Numbered from the stretch's first letter, positions 53,061 through 61,818 are shown. The stretch: 64,000 nucleotides of DNA from Scytonema sp. UIC 10036 (GCF_009725235.1 NZ_WJFC01000026.1:33356-97355), one strand, 5' to 3'. The notes: a model not told the origin generated them from the sequence alone. Program-made: numbers and translations.

Positions 53061-53142
53061 CCTTACAGTAATGCCCATCACGCTCTATTGGCGCGGGAGG
53101 AATGGCGAAAATTTCTAAAGAATCCGGGATCGTTAGTGGTAA
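53061..53142 (+). pseudogene. Fragment of a sulfide:quinone reductase gene
   Basis: AHHALLAREEWRKFLKNPGS and LVV match PHHALLARQKWRKFLENPGP and LVV of the intact gene at 59381. About 80 bp, with no further extension on either side. The rest of 52889-53269 holds a GC-rich palindrome (53044, CGCTACGCGAGCG) and no gene. Confidence 0.85.
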
Positions 53143-53269
53143 ATGAAATATAATCAAACTGTGGAGTTACCAGCCCCACTCGCGAAGGCAGCGCATCCTC
53201 CCCAAGGCATCGGGGAGGGTTGGGGAGAGGGGTCTTATTCATCTGTTGCATTCTTTTTTCAAATTGGTA

Positions 53270-53965
53270 TTACATCATTCCAAATTTACATCTCGGGCAT
53301 AAATTTCCATGTATTTCCATATCAAAATAATTGCCACACTGAGTACATTTCTTACGAAGGTCAAACGGGAATTTTGTCTTTTCTGCCTGTTTGAGTAGAC
53401 ATGCGAGACATACATCTCCTTGGTCTTTTATGTCAAGTAGTTTGCCACACTGAGTACATTTTTTCTGAGCTAACAATGGTAAGCTAGTCAAATATTGACA
53501 TTCTGAGTATAACCCATTAGATAACTCCGAATGATAAAACTTTTTATCACAATCAGCACATTTTTCTTTTTTCCGAGAGGATATTTGAGCTTGGCATTGT
53601 GAACATACTCTATCAGATAGTTGCCAGGGGAAGAACTCTTGACTGCAGTAGGTACATTTTACTTTTCTTAACGAGGGTGTTACGTATTGGCATTTGGGAC
53701 ACATCCCATTAGTCAATTGGGACTCAAAAAACCATTCACCACAATGAGCACATTTTTCTTGTGAGCGAATTTGACAATTTGGACACACCCTATTAGTCAA
53801 TTGGGACTCAAAAAACCATTTACCACAGTGTTTACATTTTTCTCTATTTAAGTATATTTTTAGTTGTTGGCAGTCTGGACACAACCCATTTGACAGTTCT
53901 GCTTTTGCAAACTCTTGATTGCATCTAGTACACTTTTGCTTGTGTCGCCCTAAAAAACTAATCAT
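53270..53965 (-). CDS. Protein of seven tandem zinc ribbons
   Basis: 231 residues made of seven C-x2-C ... C-x2-C units: CTRC/CPDC, CKHC/CPNC, CAHC/CPKC, CTYC/CSQC, CADC/YSEC, CTQC/CLAC, CTQC/CPRC. The fifth has lost its third Cys (Tyr in its place). Units 2 and 3 share the block GKWFFESQLTNRVCP almost exactly, so the array grew by duplication. Short helices between units are Lys-rich. It is probably an RNA, DNA or protein-binding zinc array of unknown target. Start is 9 bp from the end of the TPM gene on the same strand, so they are likely coexpressed. Confidence 0.8.
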   Translation of the reverse strand: MISFLGRHKQKCTRCNQEFAKAELSNGLCPDCQQLKIYLNREKCKHCGKWFFESQLTNRVCPNCQIRSQEKCAHCGEWFFESQLTNGMCPKCQYVTPSLRKVKCTYCSQEFFPWQLSDRVCSQCQAQISSRKKEKCADCDKKFYHSELSNGLYSECQYLTSLPLLAQKKCTQCGKLLDIKDQGDVCLACLLKQAEKTKFPFDLRKKCTQCGNYFDMEIHGNLCPRCKFGMM

Positions 53966-53974
53966 CTCCGCCTC

Positions 53975-54406
53975 CTACATAGGACATTTCCATCCCTCAA
54001 ATCTGACACGACCAGATTTTGTGCTGTTTTTTCCGAGTTGCTCAAATGTGACGCGAGTGTGGTTTCGTCTACTTTTATCTTGTCCTTTCTTGCCAATTCC
54101 CCAATAATTAAACAGTTCAATTGCAAATTTTTTTGGAGAAGCCGCAGGGACAGTTTCGCTGACAGTGACAACCGCCATTTCTGTACCATTTTTCGCCTCT
54201 AATTGAGAAATCATCTGATTAATTTGAGTTTCTGTCTCATTGCTGAGGATTCCTGCCATATCAGTTACCCAACCACCATACTCCTGTCGGGGATTCGGCA
54301 CTTCTTGAACAGTCAAAGCCAGACTAGAAAGGGGAAAAAGAAACATGGCAGAGGAAAACAAACCCACCCAAAAAACGCGTTTTGGTTTGAGGAAATTAAA
54401 TTTCAT
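53975..54406 (-). CDS. TPM-domain (Psb32/TLP18.3-like) protein, C-terminally truncated
   Basis: 143 residues. Signal peptide VFWVGLFSSAMFLFPLSSLA, then a TPM domain start (GGWVTDMAGILSNETETQIN, QMISQLEAKNGTEMAVVTVS, FNYWGIGKKGQD). Family members act in photosystem II repair or as membrane-anchored phosphatases and normally continue for a further 100 residues or more. Here the sequence after GQDK becomes unrelated and ends early. It is either a frameshifted gene or a truncated form. The following gene encodes the zinc-ribbon protein. Confidence 0.75.
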   Translation of the reverse strand: MKFNFLKPKRVFWVGLFSSAMFLFPLSSLALTVQEVPNPRQEYGGWVTDMAGILSNETETQINQMISQLEAKNGTEMAVVTVSETVPAASPKKFAIELFNYWGIGKKGQDKSRRNHTRVTFEQLGKNSTKSGRVRFEGWKCPM

Positions 54407-54818
54407 TGCTTTAGCCTCCAGCAGATAACTGTTATGGTATTGGTCATAGCCAAACTTCCAAAACTTGTGGAGTTATTCTTTAATTTTTGTGAAAAAATAC
54501 GGCTTGAACAGATAAATTCCTATCAAAGAGATTTTTGAGTTCTTTTTTTAACTTAGATAAGGTCTGGTAGAAGGTACGCTTAATTACAAGTTGGATGAGG
54601 TTGAAATCTGCTTGTAAATAAAAACTGGCAATTTGCGTTCTTATTGCTCCTACCTTCATTAATTTATAGGCGAAAACTTTGAGGAAGTTGTGAGGAGAAA
54701 ATTTGTAATTATGACTGTAGCAGTCCATGTAGAGCCAATTCCGCCTATATGTTCATTACGTTGACGTTAATGTGATGTCCGCTGTCCTGGAAGTCACTAT
54801 AATTTACTCACAAGTTTC
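54407..54818. other. Spacer with direct-repeat motif
   Basis: 54678-54700 contains TTTGAGGAAGTTGTGAGGAG. A weaker minus-strand relative (AAGAAACTTGTGAGTAA) is at 54804-54823, at the end of the HdrB gene. No gene seen; one small open frame at 54480-54728 has no supporting signal. Confidence 0.45.
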
Positions 54819-55751
54819 TTAATTAGTCGTATTTTGGATGTTGCCGACCGGATTTTGTATACGGAAAATGGGTAGGTCACTCAAGATGATACCCAACTTA
54901 GCTAAAATCGGCTTGGTGGAAACAAGGTGCTTATCCATACCCAGCTTCCCTGGCTTAATCCCCAACGCCAGCCCAATTAATTCTGTAATATAAATCACTG
55001 GCAAAGAATAACTAACATTGTACTTTTTCTCAATATCAGGCTGTCTCAATTCCAGGTTGGTAGAACACAACGGACAAGCCAAAACAATGCAATCTGCACC
55101 TAGGGATTTTGCTTCATCCAGTAGTCCCTTCGTCAGTGACAAAGCTACGTCTTCCTTCGGGATTAAAATGGAACCACCACAACATTTCGTCTTGGATCTA
55201 AAATCAACTACCTCCGCACCACAAGCTATAGCTAATTTATCCATCGACATCGGGAACACAGGGGAGTCCCATCCCGTGATATCTGTTGGTCTAGTTAACA
55301 AACAACCATAATAACAAGCAACTTTCAAACCCATCAGAGGCTTTCTGACTTTACTAGAAATATCCAAGTCATTTGCCAACACATCTACTACATTTCTGAC
55401 TTTTATGTTGCGATCGCCAACAGAAATCCCCATAGCTGCAAGAATCGAGGAGATTTTATCCCGTTCTTGCTCATTCTCCAACGCTTTCGCCGCTTTCGCT
55501 GACTTATTGTAACAACCAGAACAAGCTGCCAACAGATCTGTATTTTGATTTTGCGCCAGAACCACATTTCTAGCCGCTAAAGCCATCCCCACATCATGGG
55601 AAACACCAGTAGCGATAGAACCGCCACAACAAGACCAGTCCTGAAGTTCTTCAAGTTCAATTCCCAACTCTCGCATCACGACTTTGGTGGATAAATCGAA
55701 CTCCTTTGCAGTGGTATGCAAACTACATCCCGGATAGTAAGAATATTTCAT
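54819..55751 (-). CDS. hdrB: HdrB-like (heterodisulfide reductase subunit B) protein
   Basis: 310 residues with the two CCG modules of HdrB: Cys9, CCGG at 41-42, CSGC at 77-80, and in the second half CYYGC, KCCGGS and ACPLC. These bind non-cubane or regular iron-sulfur clusters that handle disulfide or persulfide. In sulfur-oxidising bacteria sHdr complexes oxidise sulfane sulfur. Here only HdrB and a split HdrC are present, not HdrA or lipoate-binding proteins. Start overlaps the HdrC2 stop by 4 bp, an operon. Neighbouring genes (SQR, PDO, rhodaneses) support a role in sulfur oxidation. The C-terminal about 40 residues are variable. Confidence 0.85.
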   Translation of the reverse strand: MKYSYYPGCSLHTTAKEFDLSTKVVMRELGIELEELQDWSCCGGSIATGVSHDVGMALAARNVVLAQNQNTDLLAACSGCYNKSAKAAKALENEQERDKISSILAAMGISVGDRNIKVRNVVDVLANDLDISSKVRKPLMGLKVACYYGCLLTRPTDITGWDSPVFPMSMDKLAIACGAEVVDFRSKTKCCGGSILIPKEDVALSLTKGLLDEAKSLGADCIVLACPLCSTNLELRQPDIEKKYNVSYSLPVIYITELIGLALGIKPGKLGMDKHLVSTKPILAKLGIILSDLPIFRIQNPVGNIQNTTN

Positions 55752-56134
55752 TTTTTGCTCACCTTGGATAATGCTTGACTAAACTTTTGAGGGTCTTTCA
55801 CCTTGGCTGGTAATAGGGACAATTTACCCCTAAGAGCTAATTGCACTCCTAAGAGTGCCTGTTGTCGCATTGCAGGTAAACCGCCATATTTGTGTATCAA
55901 CTCAGGTTCAAAAAGAATGCCTCGTTTCTCAATTAACTCTACAAATATCTGATGGAAACGAGTAGAGTCGTTGTTTATACCCTCACGAATAGCGATCGCC
56001 TTCACCGCTTCAATCACATCTGATGGTCGAACCCCACGGGGACATCGAGAGGTACAGATTTGACAAGAAGTACATAACCATAGGGTATTACTTTGCAGTA
56101 CCTTTTCCCATTCCCCTCGTTGCACCATCAGCAC
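55748..56134 (-). CDS. HdrC-like protein, C-terminal half (second [4Fe-4S] motif)
   Basis: 128 residues from a GTG at 56134. CTSCQICTSRCP with Cys21, 24, 27 and 31 holds one [4Fe-4S] cluster; a conserved HdrC helix region (GVRPSDVIEAVKAIAIREGI) follows. In normal HdrC this is one polypeptide with the preceding motif. Here the first motif is in a separate, overlapping frame (56128-56307). The 4-base overlap with HdrB suggests translational coupling. Confidence 0.75.
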   Translation of the reverse strand: MLMVQRGEWEKVLQSNTLWLCTSCQICTSRCPRGVRPSDVIEAVKAIAIREGINNDSTRFHQIFVELIEKRGILFEPELIHKYGGLPAMRQQALLGVQLALRGKLSLLPAKVKDPQKFSQALSKVSKK

Positions 56135-56307
56135 CAGACTTCTAGTTCGTCATCTTCCGACTGCACCGTGTTCATGACTTCCCTGGGGGAATAATCATTA
56201 AATTCGGCTGCGGGACAAACCGCAGTACACACACCGCAATTCAAACAGGCATTCATCCCATGCTGATATAAAATATCTTGCTTTAGCTCGTTAAATAATT
56301 TGCCCAT
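56128..56307 (-). CDS. HdrC-like protein, N-terminal half (first [4Fe-4S] motif)
   Basis: 59 residues from the ATG at 56305-56307 after GAGGGG. CLNCGVCTAVCP (Cys21, 24, 27, 31) is the first cluster motif, then NDYSPREVMNTVQ. It ends in VWC-stop, overlapping the next frame by 7 bp. One frameshift would rejoin a standard HdrC of about 185 residues. It may be a split gene with two small ferredoxin-like products, a sequencing error or a frameshift. Confidence 0.7.
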   Translation of the reverse strand: MGKLFNELKQDILYQHGMNACLNCGVCTAVCPAAEFNDYSPREVMNTVQSEDDELEVWC

Positions 56308-56425
56308 AAATAACCCCTCGCGATTGCATAGTGGTTGCGGAGGAACATCGCCTACTGCCCTCCTATTCCCCACCACAATGTTTCTGAGCGTGAATTTAAT
56401 CAACAATAAATCACTTATTCACAAT

Positions 56426-56441
56426 ATAACAATATAGTGAT
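56426..56441 (-). promoter_or_regulatory. Putative operator upstream of the Hdr operon
   Basis: On the operon strand: ATCACTATATTGTTAT, then TATTGT. About 120 bp before the HdrC start. Matches the shared consensus at 13 of 16 positions. Confidence 0.5.
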
Positions 56442-56512
56442 TTAAGTTCAAGTAAAGTTGGGGATTTTTTTTCAACCTATGTAAAATCATCAACACTAGA
56501 CCATTAATATAT

Positions 56513-56645
56513 ATGACTATATAGTAATGTAATCGAATTTCAAAAACATCTGGCGTTGGGCATCACGTTATTCCGACAACTCTCTGCTCTATAAATAAGT
56601 ATATATACTTGTTTATTTAATTGCTGATTTAGGGAATAAAACAGC
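56513..56645 (+). pseudogene. Remnant of a persulfide dioxygenase promoter and gene start
   Basis: 56513-56528 (ATGACTATATAGTAAT) is the shared operator. It is followed by a stretch related to 61028-61130. The gene start survives as LFRQL... with the ATG changed to ACG, then stops in frame (CATCACGTTATTCCGACAAC matches CATCATGTTATTCCGACAAC). It is a decayed copy of the 61059 gene including its promoter. Confidence 0.85.
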
Positions 56646-56682
56646 CAATACTTGTGGGTTAAGCGTAAAAGTACGAAAATAC

Positions 56683-56757
56683 GTAGGTTGGGTTGAGGAA
56701 CGAAACCCAACATTGATAAGCATTTGTTGGGTTTCACTATCGTTCAACCCAACCTAC
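56683..56757. repeat. GTAGGTTGGGT-family inverted repeat, best copy
   Basis: GTAGGTTGGGTTGAGGAACG at the left and ACCCAACCTAC at the right make an almost full inverted repeat with a TTGATAAGCA centre. Confidence 0.8.
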
Positions 56758-56920
56758 ACAAATTCTTATCCGAGCAGAGGTTTTAAAGAATAGTGGAAAT
56801 TAGCCAATGACTTTTAAGATAGTTCTAGAATGCGATCGCATTCTAGATTGTGAGACTAAGCAATGGGAGTATGGCACGATCGAGGGTAAGGGAAGAATTG
56901 TCATAGGGAAATACTAGCTC

Positions 56921-57406
56921 ATGAAAATCCGGTATTTTTTATTTGTAATTTTACTTGGGTTCGGGATATTCATTTATGCCTTTCTGGGTGTTGGCTATGA
57001 CTCGTCAGCTTTAGCATCCCCCATCCCAGTAGTCTCTAATTCCAACGTTGACTGGAAAACAGCAGTGGATAGTTATCTCAAATCCATCCCTGAAGACTAT
57101 TACGCAGTGGGAAAAGTTGAAGGATTGAAACAGATCCTAAAACGAGATAATATTTTTTTGGTGGATATCAGAGAACCTTCTGAGTATGCGTCTGGTCATA
57201 TTGGTAACGCTATCAATATTCCCCTACGGGCATTGGTTCAAAACCTAGACAGGATTCCCAAAAAACAACCTGTAGTAGTTTACTGTTCTTCTGGTTATCG
57301 TTCCGCAATGGCGGTCATGTCCTTACATCTTTTGGGCTATGACAATGTGCGAGGTTTCCCACCTAGTATAAATGGTTGGAAAGCCGCAGGTCAAGATAAT
57401 TCGTAA
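56921..57406 (+). CDS. Exported rhodanese-domain protein
   Basis: 161 residues. N-terminal hydrophobic segment (YFLFVILLGFGIFIYAFLGV) is a signal anchor or signal peptide. The rhodanese domain has catalytic Cys122 in VVVYCSSGYRSAM and the CH2A/CH2B motifs VDIREPSEYASGHIGNA and GFPPSINGW. It transfers sulfane sulfur, presumably in the periplasm or lumen. Located between the divergent Hdr operon and the convergent TrxR/Rieske operon, it fits a sulfane-sulfur handling role. Similar exported rhodaneses accompany SQR elsewhere. Confidence 0.88.
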   Translation: MKIRYFLFVILLGFGIFIYAFLGVGYDSSALASPIPVVSNSNVDWKTAVDSYLKSIPEDYYAVGKVEGLKQILKRDNIFLVDIREPSEYASGHIGNAINIPLRALVQNLDRIPKKQPVVVYCSSGYRSAMAVMSLHLLGYDNVRGFPPSINGWKAAGQDNS

Positions 57407-57435
57407 TTGCCGCAGCAAATTTAGCTTATCATATC

Positions 57436-58455
57436 CTATCCTGGGCCAACTTCGTTTGAGCCAGGGTAGTTCACATTCTCTTCCCAACGACGCGCACCAT
57501 TTGCACAACGAATATCTCGCCAAATTTGAGTAGCAGCTAAAGCACCATCTCCAGCCGCAATCACAACCTGATTCAACCCTACTTTCAAATCGCCAATCGC
57601 AAAAATACGCGGATGAGAAGTCCGACACATCTTATCTGTTACTAGATTACCCCCTTTCATCTCTAGGTTTATCCCTTGTAGATACGTGTGATGATAGCGG
57701 GAACCCATTGAAATTAGACCTGTTTCTAACTCAATCATCGAACCATCTACCAACTCCACACCAGTCATTTGGTGATTTTGTCCTAGGAATTGTTTAATCG
57801 GTGTCTTCACTAAGGGATAACCATGTTCCCGAAGTTTGTAGCGCATTTCGGGACTCACTTCAAAACTTCCGTGAGTAAACACGGTAATGTAAGGTGTAAA
57901 CCAGCTTAAGTTAAACACCATCTCTTCAATACTTGCCTCACTACCTGCGAAGAAACCACATTTTTTATCCGTCATCTCATAGCCATCGCAGACCATACAG
58001 ACATGCAAGTTATACCCGGCATACTCGTAAACATTTCGCATTTCATCTAAAGGTGGCAGATAGTCAATAATACCACTAGCAGCAATCAAATACCGAGAGC
58101 GAAACACGGCATCAACACCATTTACACGCCCCACCTTGACCTTGACAGCAAAGGTTTCTCCTTCATCGACTACTTCCTCAACATAAGCATTGAGGAAATC
58201 ACCATCGAGGGAGGCATAATGTTCCTTCCCGTTTTGCAATAAAACCCTACCAGGGGTATTTGGTGATAAGCCCAGATAATTGTGCAATTCTTGCATCCAG
58301 AAAGAACGAGCTTTACCCTTGTCAATAATTAAACTAGAAAGACGAAAACGCTGTAAGTAAATACCCGCAGACAATCCCCCAGCACCACCGCCGACAATAA
58401 TTGTGTCATAGATTTGGTTAAGCTGTTGGTTAAAGTTTTTCTTAGAAAATTCCAT
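57436..58455 (-). CDS. Thioredoxin-reductase-like flavoprotein
   Basis: About 339 residues from the ATG at 58455 (MEFSKKNFNQQ). An upstream GTG overlapping the Rieske stop is a possible alternative start. FAD motif GGGAGG at 22-27, GNHPRIFAIGDLKVG-type second FAD motif and a redox CxxC, CMVCDGYE, with Cys153 and Cys156. These match TrxR-like flavoproteins; electron donor unknown (NADPH or ferredoxin). It is downstream of the Rieske gene in one transcription unit. With sulfur neighbours it may reduce a persulfide or disulfide carrier. The normal TrxR spacing is similar but not exact, so it may be a paralogue such as DTR/DDOR. Confidence 0.82.
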   Translation of the reverse strand: MEFSKKNFNQQLNQIYDTIIVGGGAGGLSAGIYLQRFRLSSLIIDKGKARSFWMQELHNYLGLSPNTPGRVLLQNGKEHYASLDGDFLNAYVEEVVDEGETFAVKVKVGRVNGVDAVFRSRYLIAASGIIDYLPPLDEMRNVYEYAGYNLHVCMVCDGYEMTDKKCGFFAGSEASIEEMVFNLSWFTPYITVFTHGSFEVSPEMRYKLREHGYPLVKTPIKQFLGQNHQMTGVELVDGSMIELETGLISMGSRYHHTYLQGINLEMKGGNLVTDKMCRTSHPRIFAIGDLKVGLNQVVIAAGDGALAATQIWRDIRCANGARRWEENVNYPGSNEVGPG

Positions 58456-58496
58456 GTTATTGAAAATTCGCTTGATTTCTTGTTGAACGATAATCA

Positions 58497-59030
58497 CTAA
58501 ACCCACCAAGGTTTTTCCCCAGTGCGGGGGTCTATTTCCGTCCAGGGAGAAATGCTGATATAGTCCCCTTCAACCTTGACACCAACAAGCTTTAGAGGAA
58601 GAGGTGCAGGACCTCGCACCACTCTCCCATCAGCATCATAGCGAGAACCATGACAGGGACATTGGAATTGATTGTCATTGGGATTCCAAGGGAATGTACA
58701 ACCTAAATGGGTGCAGTTATCGACAATTCCCCAAGGGTGCAAACTACCATCTGACTGTACTGTTAAATAAGTCGGTTCTGCTGCTAATCCCGCTACTAAG
58801 GCACGAGTCCCAGGGGTTTCACCCAAAATTTGGCTAGCTGGAATCACATCTCCGTTAATATCCTTAGCAAGGATAGAACCATCTTCGCCCACTTCTTTTG
58901 GGGGAACAAAGAATTTAGCCGCAGGATACAGTATATTGCTAGCTGTGGTGGCGACAACTGCACCCGTGAGGAAGTTGAGCAATTGTCGCCTCGACATTGA
59001 AGGGCTTTCTAAAGGAAGACTTTCTGACAT
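58497..59030 (-). CDS. Rieske iron-sulfur protein (PetC paralogue)
   Basis: 177 residues, the usual PetC length. An N-terminal Tat-like segment ([20 protein letters not shown]) anchors it in the membrane. Rieske cluster ligands Cys106, His108 in CTHLGC and Cys124, His127 in CPCHGS are intact with the disulfide partners Cys111 and Cys126. It could replace or supplement PetC in the cytochrome b6f complex under reducing conditions. It shares a shared-operator promoter (59069-59084) with the TrxR-like gene. The start ATG is preceded by GGAGGT. Confidence 0.92.
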   Translation of the reverse strand: MSESLPLESPSMSRRQLLNFLTGAVVATTASNILYPAAKFFVPPKEVGEDGSILAKDINGDVIPASQILGETPGTRALVAGLAAEPTYLTVQSDGSLHPWGIVDNCTHLGCTFPWNPNDNQFQCPCHGSRYDADGRVVRGPAPLPLKLVGVKVEGDYISISPWTEIDPRTGEKPWWV

Positions 59031-59068
59031 GATTTTACACCTCCGGTAAATGTTTATTTAATTATTAT

Positions 59069-59084
59069 ATCACTATATGGTAAT
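59069..59084 (-). promoter_or_regulatory. Putative operator upstream of the Rieske operon
   Basis: On the gene strand: ATTACCATATAGTGAT, then ATATAAT as a good -10 box. About 40 bp before the Rieske ATG. 15 of 16 consensus positions. Confidence 0.6.
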
Positions 59085-59133
59085 TAAATGAATTGTTAAA
59101 TTATTTAATCGTTATAGCCTTTCTCAGTCTCAT

Positions 59134-59198
59134 GAGGTACATCCTCCTTTCATCCCCCCTTTGTAAGGGGGGACAGAGGGGGGTAATTTTTGTACCTC
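59134..59198. repeat. GAGGTAC...GTACCTC palindromic repeat (copy)
   Basis: Shares the CTTTCTCAGTCTCATGAGGT leader and GTACCTC end with 29677-29743. The middle is a G/C-run stem with a few mismatches. In the intergenic space between Rieske and SQR; also a weak operator-like ATTACTATCTGATTAA at 59260. Confidence 0.7.
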
Positions 59199-59380
59199 AC
59201 CAGGTTGAAATTTGCTGGAATCACTTTTAGGGGTTGACTTGAATTTACAATATAACTGTATTACTATCTGATTAAGTAGTGTCACAAAAAGTCCCGAAAA
59301 GAGCGTGGGAATAGAGAGTCGTTTGATGCTGGCACTTTTCCTCGATCCTACGCCAGTTTTTAGCAATCGGAGTAATCAAA

Positions 59381-60712
59381 ATGGTTCACATTGTCGTACT
59401 GGGTGCGGGAATAGGGGGTCTACCAACAGCTTACGAACTGAGACATTTGTTGCCAAAATCCCATTGCATCACGCTAATTTCTGACAACCCAAAATTTACT
59501 TTTATCCCCTCCCTACCTTGGGTAGCCTTTGATTTGACACCATTAGAAAATATTCAACTAGATATAAAAAATTTGCTTTGGGGACGGGGTATTCATTGGA
59601 TAGAAGGAAAAGTGACAGCCCTTGACCCGAATGCACAAACCCTTCATGTTGCAGGAAAAATCATTAATTACGACTACGCAGTCATTGCAACGGGAGCATC
59701 TTTAGCACTGGATGCAGTACCAGGATTAGGTCCAGAGCAAGGCTATACCCAATCTGTATGTAATCCCCATCACGCTTTATTAGCACGCCAGAAATGGCGA
59801 AAATTTCTGGAGAATCCGGGACCGTTAGTGGTGGGAGCAGTACCGGGAGCAAGTTGTTTTGGTCCGCTATATGAGTTTGCGCTGCTGGCGGATAATGTTT
59901 TGCGACGACGGGGTTTGCGTCACAAAGTACCGATGACTTTAGTTACACCAGAACCTTATGCAGGTCACTTGGGAATTGGGGAAATGGCAAATTCAGCCCA
60001 GTTGGTGACTCGACTGCTAAAGCAACGAGATATTGAATTAATTGAGAATGCAGCAATTTCTGAGATTAGCCCCCAAAAGATTACCTTAGCAGATGGTCGT
60101 ATTTTACCCTTCCAATATTCAATGGTACTACCACCTTTCCAGGGCGCGTCATTTTTGCGATCGGCAAAGGGATTAACGGATGCGAAAGGGTTTGTGCCTA
60201 CTTTACCTACATACCAACATCCAGACTTTCCCTCAATTTATAGCTTGGGTGTGGTAGTGCAGTTAACTCCAAAAGAATTGACACCTGTACCCATTGGTGT
60301 CCCGAAAACTGGACAAATGACAGAAGCAATGGGAATGGCTGTTGCTCACAATATCGCTAGGGAATTAGGAGCGATAAAAACAGGACCAGTAAGACCTACC
60401 CTGGAAGCAATTTGTATGGCAGATTTTGGCGATACCGGGATCGTTTTTATTGCGGCTCCAGTATTGCGAGATCCTGTCACTGGAAAACGGCGGTTTTCTG
60501 TAGCGAAACGCGGTCGTTGGGTGAGTTGGATCAAGGTAGCTTTTGAGAAATTTTTCTTAACTAAGATGCGCTTGGGAATGTCTGTACCGTGGTTTGAGCG
60601 TTGGGGTTTACGGATTTTAGGTTTATCTTTAGTCGAACCAATTCCAAATGAGTTGATTTCAGATTCACAAAGCATGAGTGTAGAACACATTTGTAAACTT
60701 ACAATGCGATAG
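59381..60712 (+). CDS. sqr: Sulfide:quinone oxidoreductase
   Basis: 443 residues. FAD dinucleotide motif VVLGAGIGGLP. Three cysteines at 127, 159 and 345, in VCNPHH, GASCFGPLYE and EAICMADFG, are those that carry out sulfide oxidation in type I SQR enzymes. A C-terminal amphipathic region anchors it to the membrane. It oxidises sulfide to sulfane sulfur and passes electrons to plastoquinone. Cyanobacterial type I SQR supports sulfide-dependent photosynthesis or detoxification. Only a weak match to the shared operator is found upstream. A fragment of a second copy is at 53061. Confidence 0.93.
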   Translation: MVHIVVLGAGIGGLPTAYELRHLLPKSHCITLISDNPKFTFIPSLPWVAFDLTPLENIQLDIKNLLWGRGIHWIEGKVTALDPNAQTLHVAGKIINYDYAVIATGASLALDAVPGLGPEQGYTQSVCNPHHALLARQKWRKFLENPGPLVVGAVPGASCFGPLYEFALLADNVLRRRGLRHKVPMTLVTPEPYAGHLGIGEMANSAQLVTRLLKQRDIELIENAAISEISPQKITLADGRILPFQYSMVLPPFQGASFLRSAKGLTDAKGFVPTLPTYQHPDFPSIYSLGVVVQLTPKELTPVPIGVPKTGQMTEAMGMAVAHNIARELGAIKTGPVRPTLEAICMADFGDTGIVFIAAPVLRDPVTGKRRFSVAKRGRWVSWIKVAFEKFFLTKMRLGMSVPWFERWGLRILGLSLVEPIPNELISDSQSMSVEHICKLTMR

Positions 60713-60840
60713 CGCTAGCTCGAAAGTCTTTGGGGAACTTTGTTCTGAGCTAGCACTCATGTTCATCCTACAGCTTGGACAGTTAGTCAGGATTCAACAC
60801 TGCAAGGGCTCTCGAATTTTTGTAGTAGGGGTAAACCCGT

Positions 60841-60897
60841 GTGTGAAACCCAACAAATGCTTGTAAATGTTGGGTTTCGTTCCTCAACCCAACCTAC
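60841..60897. repeat. GTAGGTTGGGT-family repeat, partial copy
   Basis: Starts GTGTGAAACCCAACAAATGC and ends ACCCAACCTAC; one arm is reduced. Same family as 3283, 49820 and 56683. Confidence 0.75.
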
Positions 60898-61006
60898 GTA
60901 ATTTCATTGTTTAAGCTTAACTGACAAGTATTGAGTCACGATTAACTGAGATTTTTTTACTAGCGTACTAAATATAGTCGGCACTAACACTAGACAATCA
61001 CGTTTT

Positions 61007-61022
61007 ATTACCATATAGTTAT
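61007..61022 (+). promoter_or_regulatory. Putative operator upstream of the persulfide dioxygenase operon
   Basis: ATTACCATATAGTTAT, exact consensus, followed by ATATCATG. 37 bp before the ATG. The best copy of the element. Confidence 0.65.
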
Positions 61023-61058
61023 ATCATGTAAAAACGAGATTATCTGGAGTTAAGCATC

Positions 61059-61751
61059 ATGTTATTCCGACAACTATTCGATCCAGAAACCAGTACATAT
61101 ACTTATTTAATTGCCGATGTAGGAACTAAAACTGCGATTTTGGTCGATCCGGTGTTAGAACAGGTGGAGCGCGATCGCCAATTACTCAAGGAACTAGGAC
61201 TAACTCTAAAATACTGTCTAGAAACCCACATCCACGCCGATCATATTACTGGAACGGCTAAACTCCGCCAGATGACGGGTTGTTTGGGAATCGTACCAGA
61301 AAATGCTCAAGCTAGATGTGCAGACAGGTTTATGAAGGATGGTGAAGTCTTGGAGTTGGGGAGTGTGAGGGTAAAAGCGATCGCAACTCCCGGTCATACG
61401 GATAGCCATAATGCCTATTTAGTGAATGGGACTCACTTGCTGACTGGAGATGCACTGTTAATTCGTGGTTGTGGACGGACTGATTTCCAGAGTGGGGATG
61501 CAGGGATGATGTATGACTCCATCACGCAAAGATTGTTGACATTGCCTGACGAAACCTTAGTTTATCCCGGTCATGATTATCGTGGGAACACAGTTTCCAC
61601 CATTGGGGAAGAGAAACAGTGGAATCCTCGATTTGTGGGACATAACCGCAGTGAATTTATCCAATTGATGGCAAACCTAAATCTACCTAATCCTAAAAAG
61701 ATGATGGAAGCCGTACCCGCTAACCAGCGTTGCGGTCATGTTGCTGCTTAA
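61059..61751 (+). CDS. Persulfide dioxygenase (ETHE1/BlhA-like)
   Basis: 230 residues of the metallo-beta-lactamase fold: THIHADH with His57, His59, Asp61 and His62, then ATPGHTDSH, GDALLIRGCGRTDF and VYPGHDYRG. The set of ligands and the GCGRTDFQSG segment are typical of ETHE1-type dioxygenases, which oxidise glutathione persulfide to sulfite. Its position between SQR and membrane rhodanese/TauE genes fits removal of sulfane sulfur. It is regulated together with them by an exact consensus operator. A decayed copy of its start is at 56530. Confidence 0.93.
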   Translation: MLFRQLFDPETSTYTYLIADVGTKTAILVDPVLEQVERDRQLLKELGLTLKYCLETHIHADHITGTAKLRQMTGCLGIVPENAQARCADRFMKDGEVLELGSVRVKAIATPGHTDSHNAYLVNGTHLLTGDALLIRGCGRTDFQSGDAGMMYDSITQRLLTLPDETLVYPGHDYRGNTVSTIGEEKQWNPRFVGHNRSEFIQLMANLNLPNPKKMMEAVPANQRCGHVAA

Positions 61752-61818
61752 TCAAATCCCACAGAAACTCTGCTTGTCTCTGCGTTAAAAAATCCTACAT
61801 CCTTAAGTATAAAAAGTT

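Noticed and set aside
54480..54728. 82-codon minus-strand frame in the spacer before HdrB
   Set aside because: No start signal, and it is crossed by the direct-repeat motif at 54678.
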